Source: Antedon mediterranea (lineage: Eukaryota > Echinodermata > Crinoidea > Comatulida > Antedonidae). Taken from it: a stretch of DNA of 64,000 nucleotides. Made by a program: the position numbers and the translations under genes. The notes beneath the pieces are model-generated. The model had not been told where the DNA came from, did no database searches, and saw only the letters and a program-made list of their open reading frames with translations. Positions 1-11,264 of this stretch are shown one piece after another. The stretch spans positions 5,022,001 to 5,086,000 of the forward strand of contig NC_092679.1 in NCBI RefSeq assembly GCF_964355755.1, given 5' to 3'. The first letter of the stretch is position 1, and each line of letters starts with the position of its first letter.

Positions 1-50
1 ACGCAACATAAAAGCCATTAAAATGATCAACAGAAAGTGTCAACTGTTAC

Positions 51-1320
51 CTGGCAGTGAGTTCGCTGGAACAAATAGGCTTCGAGAACGCATCGTCTTT
101 AGGTTGAGTGTAACGTCTGTGTTATCAACTGACCACTCGAATTCCGTTTTGCCTGGTGGTACACACTCCGCATTGAACACATTTGCCGCAAGTAGAAAAC
201 TATATTATTAATAAGAAAGCATGTACATCATTATTCCTAGTAAACTCATATTTCTGTTGAGTTGAACAAACAGAAATAAGGAATATTTATCTTTTTTATG
301 TTGGTGATATCGATCGGATTGAGGTACAATGAGTACATTCTTGTTTTTTACCTTAATAGCATGATCTGAATATCGCATTAGTATTTGAAATAAATGTATG
401 TGTGAATAGCCAATAAAATATATAAAAAAAATCTCTGCGCCTATATAAACATGCTCGTACATTGTTTAAAATGTACTATTCTAGGTTATGCTTAATTTTC
501 GTCAAAACAAAAACATTTGGCACATATGGCGTTTCATAACTATTACCCGAGAAATCGGGTCATGTGTAAACGTACCTGTCAGAGACCTTTACATTCTCAA
601 CGTTGGTACCTTTAACGGATACCGTAACTTGAGGCGCTACCACGGCTGAACGAGTTACGGAAAAAGTTGCCGTATCGGATTGTCCTAAAAAGTTTGTGAC
701 TGTGAGCATGAACTCATAAACCGTTTCCACGTCAATCAAGGTGCCATTCAAAACTATAGCAGGCGATCCACTACCACCGTTTATAGCTATAAAATGAAAA
801 TATTGACGAAATATGTTAATTAATTATGCGCGCGTATACAGTGAAATGGAGATGTGTTTCCTTATTCAATTCCTCCACACAGTTCTTGCTGATTCTACGA
901 CGCTACTGACGAAACGCAAATCGAAACCTCCCTATTGGAAAGTGGCAACAGACATTTGGAGTACCGCTCCTTACCATCTCTTGATAGTAGTGTGTGGAAT
1001 AAAAAGCAAAGATAAACATACTAGTAGTAGTAATTACAACTAAAACCATTGCTTACAATTAAGTTCTGTATCCACGTCTGTCGTACTACCTTGGCTCGTC
1101 ACCGACCACTGGAACGTCAACTGCCTAGCACCGCTACCAGTAGACCGCCGCCCGTCCAACTTCACATTTCCACAGCTTGAAATTTGTTCTGAACCCGACA
1201 GAATCGCTTTGGGTCTGATGGCACTGTCTGGTCCTTCAATAACTGCTGATCCTTCGGCGGCCTCTGACAGCTCTTGCCTGAAAGCTCTCAGTGAACCTGG
1301 CTTCAAAGTCAGACTGTCAC
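51..1320 (-). CDS. REJ-type protein exons 13-15: REJ repeats
   Basis: Exons 1320-1057, 786-576 and 199-51. Motifs in order: GDSLTLKPGSL, CGNVKLDGRRSTGSGAR, LTFQWSV, VYEFMLTVTNFLGQSDTATFSV, FEWSVDNTDV, SLFVPANSLPG. These match the REJ module pattern of an Ig-like strand set with F-W core, S-SL-VPA-SLPG and Y-F-L-V-N-LG. The last exon ends at 51 with donor GTAACA one base into a codon, so the gene continues left of the window. Confidence 0.8.
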
Positions 1321-4300
1321 CTACATTTCAGATAAAATTAAGGAGAAAATCAACGGCATTGTCTTGCTCACTTAAAATGCACAATTTCCAAAATATATTA
1401 AACCAAAAAAAAGTTTATCTCAGACCCAGATAATTATAATGATTGTATTGTTTTGCTTATGGTTGATAACAGCGAATACATTTCTTGTATTTTTATGTTT
1501 CTTATACAAGACCGTGTAGCTATATAATGTATATGTTATTTGTATCAGATAGTCATGTTATTTTAATGGCATTTTTATAACTCTGCCTGTTACCATGGGT
1601 GAAGAAACAGTTTCGACAATGATTCTACACCCAAATAGTAATATAACGTATATAATAAGCGGTTCCGCAGGCCTAACGTCATAACTCAGAAATTCAAACT
1701 CACCTATTCCGGGTAGGTTGTCTCCGTTTCCAAAAAGAATGAACAACGCCATAGGGGTAAGCCACTTGCACTCGGCGCCATCTCCTAGACTGTCTGCGCC
1801 CTGGATGACATCCGCACAAGATCGAAAGCTATTGTAGTCTACACCATCTAGAAATGTCATCATTAACCCCGCCCCTAAAATTAAATTTGATTTTGGTGGT
1901 TTAGACTATTGATTTAAAAATATTATTTATTATTTATTTATTTATTATTATTATTATTTTTATGTTATATTTAGTTTTAAAAATGTGTCGTAATTTTGCT
2001 ATGTAAACTTACCATTAGTAGTGAATTGAATGCTTTCAAGTCTTGGTGCTGGGTAGTACACATTGATATTAACGGAGGGTTCATCCCCAGTCAATCTTAA
2101 CCTATGTTCACCGTTAATGGACATGACGACCTTAAATGTGCCTGAATTCCTTGGTACGGGGACATTAACTGTTATCGATGTTTCGGACGAAAATTCACCA
2201 TAATATATATACTGGTGTCCTGTCAAATGAAGAGCGCATTAAAATAGTTCATAGAGTATAACATTAAATGATATAATAAATAAATATACTATAAATATAC
2301 AGTGTTGTCGAAACTCCTAAATGAAGCGGAGAACATATTGAACACTCATAGACCAGAACAATGTTTATATGCACGATATTCCAGCCGATTATCGATACTG
2401 TAGGCTTATCTATTTCCGAAGTTTCATAGGAATATTTCGTAATACAACATCACATGTGTTTCACATGTATCTAGTAGTAACTTAACCTTTAACCTTACAT
2501 AATACACCACATGTTATATATATGAGCTGCTGTATTACCAATTATTCCTATGATACTTCGGAAATAGATAGTATGTGGAGATACACCATAAGTATCGGGT
2601 ATTTATAGTAATATACAATATAACAGCTTCTCTATATTTGTGTTATTTATGTGGTTTTTGTATCAATCAAATGAATTACACATTTGTTTGGTGAAAGTTT
2701 AAGATTTAATTTCTTGTGGCCAAATCATAAGTAACGGAGTGGAGTTGTGGCCTGGTGGTTATGATGCTTGGCTGCCAATCCAAGGGTCCTGGGTTCAAGT
2801 CCTGTCATATGTCAGGATTTTTTCTAATGACAATTTACAACTCCACTCCCAAAGACTTGTAATAAAGACTTTGTTTATGTAGAGCATTGTGTGTATATGT
2901 TTGTCTCGTGAACGGATTGCCACCTTTAAGAAGGATAGTGATTGAATTTGCTTATGGTTATCCTTGGCAATTTGCCTAAATATATAAAATAAAAAAAAAA
3001 TTAAAAAAAATAGTTCATAATGTGCTATACTACATACAGCTATATGAAAAATGTATATACGGTTTTATTTTTTAGTATATACAATGCTTTCAGCTTTTGC
3101 TGCTTTTTATATTACAGTTTTATACCGAAATAAAATAAAGAAAAAATGTTTTAAACCTGAAAAAAAAACATTCGTTCGTCTCCGGCATCGAGAGTATCAA
3201 ATTAATATACATTTAGTGACACAACTTTACAATAAGTCACCAAAAGAAGCGGGTGCTTGTCCGTTTTAAATACCAATAACTTACATTTCTAGGCTCAACA
3301 GAAAACATTTTTTAAACAAAGACACAGACAAATTTAAATAAAAATGAATGACAATTTGTTGTTGTAGTCTTGTTAGCAACTGTATCGAAACACACCAACA
3401 TACCATCAAATGGATTCGTGATGAGAATCGATGGATATACGTCATAATGATCCGGTGATATGTCTAGGATGTTGCCTAGGTTACTGTCAGTAAAAGCAAC
3501 GACATCGACTTCTTGTTCATTGTCATCTCGATCAATAGTGAATTGTAAGGGAGAGACACTGGTGATTACCACATCTGAAAAGAAAGCGCACATAACGTAA
3601 TTAGAAACTGCTCGTTGCTTAGTTACTTTAATGATAATCAATTAGATTTCCAATATTAATTGCATAATTTAGATTCGGCGTGTCAATATTCAGACATGAT
3701 GAATACATTAAAATGTAACCTGCGATGATAAAATATTTTATTTATTAAAGCTCTGCCTACACATTCAAACTTTTTGTGACAAAAAATGTAATGTGGCCAT
3801 ATATGGACATGATGATAAAACTACCAAATTTGAGCAAATTACTACCGTATTTAGGCACATCACACTTTTTTGTCAAACTAGTTTGATTGTGTAAGAGCTT
3901 TATGTATGTTTATGACAGCGAATAATTAGTATGTAATTAGTAGTAATTTAGTATGTAGAATAATCTTCTCACAACTGTGAACTGACCAATCGCAAGATCC
4001 ATCGCGTCGTGATTAGTCAGATTCCTGCGGCGCACTTACGTGCGTTGCATCCAAGTAACCAAGCTTTAATCAACTTGATATTAAGGCTGGCATATTTTGT
4101 TTTACATTTTATTTTGAAATGTTTCTAAACACATAAACGCATAACACATGACACGCCGAATAAATGACAAGTTTGGAGCGCCATAACTCACCATCATACA
4201 CTTTGAGAGTAGGATCAGTTTCTGCTGGTGTAACGTCATTATCACGGCGTATCTGTAAATCATAGTCCCCTAAAACACAAGCAAAAAACGCTTTAATATA

Positions 4301-7300
4301 ATCATTTTCCAGTTCGGATCTAATAATAGAGATTTTCGTCAAAAGGTGATTTCCTAGATTCAAAAGCGCCGATCCGTTTTTATAAGTAGAGAATGTTAAT
4401 TCATTTCAAACGCGGGGAAATGCTTCCTTATTAATTTCTATTCGACACAGTTATTGTGTTTTTCAGGTTCAGCATGATGACCTACAACACCAACGCCGGG
4501 TCATAGGTCATCGATCATCGGTGCAAATAAAGAGCTTCTTACTAAAGTTAGGGACACCACCTGGTACGCGGTGGAAGGATTTCTGACAGTATGTACGGCG
4601 GCGGGAGTCATAGGAAGTTTACACATTTTAGGCCATACTCCATGATGGATTGTATGACATACCTGGATTTAAGTTAACATTGCATGTTAATATAGTTCCT
4701 GATGTTGTTGTTCTTGCGTCCCTAGCCATCACTTCGAAGGTTGGATATGCTGTACTTGTAAAGATACATACAGGCATTGACCCGGAAGTGAAACCTGCAC
4801 CAGCAACGCTTACCTAATAATATTAATGTAAAAAAACAATTAAATAATAATATATGGCTAAAGCGTGGTTCCCACTAGAACGCAACGCAGCGACGTATTG
4901 ACGCAAAGTACTGTATTGCGTAATCACAAGTGGGAACCGACGACGCAGCAGTGCTGCAAAAATCGTAGGTTTGATTTCACGCAGGCGGTGGAAGACACAA
5001 TTATTGGAAGGGCATGTTCTTACGTTGCGTAGGTTGCGTTACGTTTCGTGTCGCTAGCGGGAACCAAGCTTTAATAATGAGCATGCGTAGTTTGTTTAGC
5101 CCCTACTATAGGCCCTACATGTACCGAATTGCGAAACTACATACAAAATAACTTTAACTTTATTAGTTAGTCGTACTTGCAGCTGCTTTATAATATGTTG
5201 ATGCTGATTCCATTATTTCAACATTACCTGCTTAGGTTTATGCAGCTTTAAGTTTGAAAAAGTGAAATAAATCAAAATAATTATAACTAACCAAGACGTC
5301 TTGATTTGCGGGAATGAAATTGGGATAAATTCCGTCGACAGCCAGGCAACTTAATCCAGTTCCTCCACACACTCCACAAGCGTCCACTTTTAGTCCACTG
5401 TTAAAAAAAAGTTAAACCGATTTTAATTCACAAATTTCAGTATTGATACAACGGAGTGGAGTTGTGGCTTAATGGTTATGATGCTTGGCTACCACTCCTG
5501 GGTTCAAGTCCCGTCACGTGTCCGGATATTTTCTAAGGACAAAATTACAACACCACTCCCAACGACTTGTAATAAGACTTTGTTTATGTAGAGCATCTTG
5601 TGTATATGTTTGTCCTGTGAACCTCTGAGGGTCCCTAATGATCAGCAATTGCTGGATGAATCATTCTCAATAAATATGGTAAAACAGGCCATAAAATCGT
5701 CATGTTTTTGCGGCCATTTCCATCTGAGCAGCAAAAGTGTATGTGTACACATACATTATTAGTACCATCATCACAACAATCGTATACGTCATCTATAACG
5801 GTTATCATCATCAATTTCCGTTGTTTCGTCATCATAATTACCCCCAATCAGATATATACCTGTTTGGTACTCCGTCACACCCCATACATGAACTTTCGTC
5901 GGCGGCTGGGTCATCAATACACTGGCCACACTCGTTTTTGCCGAAATTGTGGTCTAGTCCAGTTGATCCACCAACACATTCTCCGCACTCGTTCACAGTA
6001 GCTTTGGGAAAACCTAGATAAGAAAAAAACGCTGTCCTGTTAACAATCACAGTTACATTTGTCACCCAATAGTATCGTTTCTGCAACCTTCATCACAATA
6101 TACTAGCTTCTTTCCTTCTGGTTTTGTCAAATCCTTTCTGTTAGCCAGCTGTTCGGCTGATTGGTCAGTGCTTTGTCGGTGTTTTAGTTAAGCGTGGTTC
6201 CCACTAGAACGCAACGCAGCGACGTATCGACGCAAACTGCTGTATTGCGTAATTACAAGTGGGAACCGACGATTGCGTTACGTTGCGTCGCTAGTGGGAA
6301 CCAAACATTAGGCGCTAGGTCATGGGTTTGTTGCCGTCAGCGACACCGTGGGATGTATATTGTTGCTAGACATGATATATCTACGAGAATTGTTATATGT
6401 GCGACACAATGGCCAATAGCCTGCTTGTTTTTATTACTATCCTTAGTTTCGTCCTAACAATAACAATAGCTGTAGCAAATGGATAAATGATGTACTTACC
6501 CGGTATGACACATTCATCGGAGCAGTCTGTGTACCTGCTTCCACCGAAGTATATCCCGGCATCAAGTTCCTCTGCTGATATGGCTGGCTCACACTCTCCA
6601 CACGTGTCGATAACCCATGGCTCAACACTATTACATATTCCCAGACAGTCTAAACGGTTTGCGTTGTAATCTGCCGCTTTACCGGTGCTTCCCCCTAAAT
6701 AATTATGTTAAAATAAAAGTCACTGAAAAAATGTCGGCTCAGGACTGTGATCGATATTACTGTAACCTCGACAATCTGCTCATGTGCCTATAAAAGACAA
6801 GTTTAGTAACTCTTACTTAATCCTGTCTCGACAGATGTATCGGGTTTATTGATCTAGAAATAGTTGTTGTTGTTTATTATTATGTCATCATCACACTACT
6901 TAGTCACGTTAGAAACAACATTCTATAATTTTATAGTCGAGGAAGTATCATCTTAGTTGTCATAAACTGAAATAACCTACCAACACATTCGTTGCATGGA
7001 TCAATGAAAGCTGTGCCGTTACACGTTCCACCACAGTCCCATCTTTGTATATATCCCGCCGCATTGATACAATAACCGCATTGATCACGACCATCTGAAC
7101 TCTCTCGAATTCCGGTTCGTCCACCAACGCAATCTCCACACTCGTTTCTAGTCGCTGTTCCCCCACACTCGCCCGCACAGTCTGTTTCCGTACGTCCATT
7201 ACAAAGGCCAAGGCAGTCTGTTTCCTGGTCACCATTACAAATGCCTGCACAGTCAACAACTCCACGACACTCTTCGTCTGTAAAACCAAAATTAAAACAT

Positions 7301-10300
7301 TTATGACACAAACCATAAGGAAGTGAGATTAATCTCGGTCGTAACTTCAAATGAACTAAAGACCATAGGAACATGAAACTTACCCATTTGTCCATCTGTC
7401 ATGGCGGTGGTAAAAGCCACACAGAATTCCTCATGTGTGTCAAAACCAGTAATGTATTCAAATGTAAACTGAAAACGTTCTTCTCCATTTTCTGTATAAA
7501 TTTCCTCAGATGATTCGTCGCTAGGATCGCCAAAGATTTCTGATAATACACCAAATGCAAAAGTAACTAGTTTTGTACATCTATCGACGTTACTCATCAG
7601 GCCTAGGCCTCTTTCGCGAAGACGTATAGCCATATTATGACCATCGCCTGCATCTTCGGCTGCTACGATCGCGTCACATGTTCCGCCTAGGCTGCCATAA
7701 CCCGTCACGATACCCAGTAGTTGATCAGCGTAATTAATCAGTTCAACAATATCTAAATCCTCTTCTTCAGAATCATCGCTTGATTCAGGTAAAATCATGT
7801 CAATAATGTCTTGCCAATTTCTACACGCGGCCACAATGTTTTTCCATACGTTCCCCAAGACTATGTCAATGGCGTCAATAATCATTTGTTTCGGTGGTTT
7901 GTCACCGTTGATTATGTTGTCAACGTTCGGACAGATATCAAGTTCTTCGTTGTAGCCAACAACACCCATCAAGTCTTCCAATATTCTATCGAAGTCAATT
8001 GGTATCAGATAAGGCGGGTAGCCATATATTGGCGCAATGATATCCACACATTTATCAGTCAAGTCACGCATTACAAACTGTGGATCCAAAATAACGCTGC
8101 AGATGTCAGTAATCTCTAGGAGTCTTAAAAGTGGGTCAAGATGCGTACACATAGATCTGTACGCTGCAATACCACTTTCTTTACGGATTGCCTCCCCAAT
8201 GATTCCAATAAACTGATCGAATGTTACGTATGGTAAAAATGTATCTTCATTAAATAAGTTCTCTTCCAGGTCAAAATCACTTGGTAATTCTGGCGGGAAC
8301 GCTGGATTTTCGAAACGGACGTTATTGGTTGTTATATCCAGGGCTAAAGCAAGTTTCCGACACATGTCCGTCCGTGAATAACCCGTAAGCTCTTGGATTG
8401 GAATTGAGTAGCCCTCCTCTTCAAAATGAATAAAGAAACTCTCGCAGACGGACGGATCATGCGCAATTGAGTACAGTTTGTTCATGAAATTACCCGCCAC
8501 CTCGTATCGTCTGTCGGGAGAAGTTTCAGCTCCGGAAGAAGAATATGGATAATGACCAAAATAATTATAGTTTTCAAATAATTCTACAATATCTTCGCAC
8601 ATTTCATAACCATTCTCATAGTCGCCAAGAAAAACGAATGTTGCTTTCATGTAATCTAGTATATCAGGCTCTCCGTCTGAGCTTTGTGTAGCGTCATCGT
8701 ATTCCCGAATTAGTTCGGAACAATCGGACGATCGTGACATCATAGTGTTAACAAAGAATTCAACAAGAACATCGGTTATCTGTAAAACGAGAAATCTCTT
8801 GATTCAGTAACTTAAATTGTATGAAATAATTTATTGTTTTCTATCTCGGCAGATCCGTTTCGAAAGGCGAGGGGAAAAAATAAACGATCGAGTAGACCTA
8901 TTACTACTTCTCTTTGCCAAGTAGATTGGGGGTTTCCTTTTTATTACACGCACTACTATTTAAAGTAAATGGTACTTGCAAATTATATTTCAGTAAAGTA
9001 TGGCTGGAAATTACACTCAAAATCAACACTACGGCAAATACATGTAACAGATTCTGGTAGGGGGACCATGTTCCTTTCGCCCTCCCAACCCCCGCACCCC
9101 ACGGACCTGCGCCGTTGACGGTTGCCATATCAGATAGTCTACATAATATAAACTTTGATCGCCTATAGCTCGCGTCGTAATACTTCTAATACTGTACATG
9201 GGTTCGGAGATAATCATAATTTACGTTGCTAGACTGGGAGAACATCTGCCATTTAGATGGTAATAGTTATATATAACACTAAGTGTTTTCGACAAATTTC
9301 CAATTCATTATTAACCAATAACTGAAATTTGTATACATAAATTATAGATAATTCTCTTAATTAAAAGACCATTCATATTGATTGAATGTTAGAAAGCCAT
9401 TAGACAACAATGCATTAAATTATAATTGTTGTGATCTTGTCGGCCATTTAGAGAGTAATTTTCTATTTCAATCTTGTATTTTTTTGTAATAAATTTGGTG
9501 AAATATATGAAATTATATCAGTTTCGTACTTACAAACTTAGCTAAATTATCGTAGTCCCATTCGACTGATTCAGTGAACAATTTACACATATCATGAGGA
9601 TCACAATCTTCAATTTTGTCAGTATATCGAAGCGCATGGCAAAGATCATTTGCTGTTTCTTCAAGTACACTAACTTCGTCTTCGTAATACCATCCGTCGG
9701 AATTCCATACATCGGAATGCCATCCGTAGGAATTCCATACATCGGAATTCCATACATCGGAATGCTCGTCTACGGGGCTGGGAAGGGGGTAGTCATGGTA
9801 AAAGAAGTCGTCAATATATGTGTTAAACTCATCGACTACTTCAACACATGCAGGCATACCAATATCATCGTTTTCATACAAGTGACTGCAAAACTCTGGT
9901 ATACCACCAGGATTCATGTGACCGAAACCTGGCTCGAGGTATTGACATAAAACATTCATTGCTTCGATTCCTTTCTGCTCCTTCTTCATGTCACCGAATA
10001 CGCCTAAGACCTGTGTGAACGTTAGGGAGGAAAATATGAGATCTAACCCAGGCCATCGGTCATCATCTGGCGGTTGCTCACCAAAATCAGCTTCAGTGTA
10101 GTCTGTTGGCTGCGTTAGGCTCATAGTCTCAGTTATTTTTTCGCAGAGCTCCCGAGGGTCAGTATAGCCTGTGTTTTCCTCGAGGTTTAGTGGTAAGTCT
10201 TCTTCTTCGAAAGCATGAAGAAACATCTCACATACCTGAGCATCGTAAAGGATGTCATAGAACGTTTCTACCATACGATCTGCGACGTCATCATCAGTCT

Positions 10301-11188
10301 CATTACAGTGGTATTCATTACGTCCTTCCCATGCGGCATCGGTTGTATAATATGCCACAAAGCGACAAAGTTCATGAGAGTTGTTATATCTGCCAAGGAA
10401 AGTGAACGCAACTCTGATATAATCTAATGCGTCGAATGGTGGAGGTGAGTAACCCCATCCATTCATCGGTTCACCTGTCGGCCAATTCATCGACCCACTC
10501 TCCCACCAACTGAACGGTCCATCCATCGGTCCATCCATCGGTCCGTCCGTTGGCCCACCATCGGCCAACCAATCCATCGGTCCACCATCGGCCCACCCGC
10601 CTGGTGTCGGCAAATCCATCGGCCCATGCATCGGATCGTTAGGCTCAAGTATCATCATTTCGTTGATATAATGGACGCAATCACCGCCATGGCTATGCAT
10701 TACCGCCTTGAAAAACATTTTCAAGCTAGATGTAAACTGCAAACAAACAATATGATCACTTTAATAGAAAATAATAATGGAATATATTTTAAATAACTAA
10801 TAGTTGACTGTTGGATCTTCTATCCGCCGCGTCAAGGATATGCGACAGTGGTTGTGTTTTATTTTTATACATTAGGTACCTTAGTACACGGAATACTCCA
10901 TTACATTTTGGATGTATGCAATTGGAAATGCGAACGGGTGCTTATAATATTTTACTAGATTAGAGCACTTTTCATATACTATTTGAAGAATTGCATGCAT
11001 TCCCATGGATGCGCACATTGTGCACGCAATGCATACAGGTTACGCAATGTAGACTCCATTTTTACATGATTCGGATCAGGATGATTTTAAATGCGTTTTT
11101 ACTGTTTAATTACCCAGGCGGAGGTCAGAACCCTCTGATATCGCTCTTGTTACTGTTATTATTATTATTGCGCTATATAAGAACTGAC

Positions 11189-11264
<76 letters not shown>

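Noticed and set aside
2733-2815. Functional tRNA-Gly gene
   Set aside because: The anticodon stem and B box are good, but there is no matching acceptor stem and a SINE body follows. A second copy shares the body.
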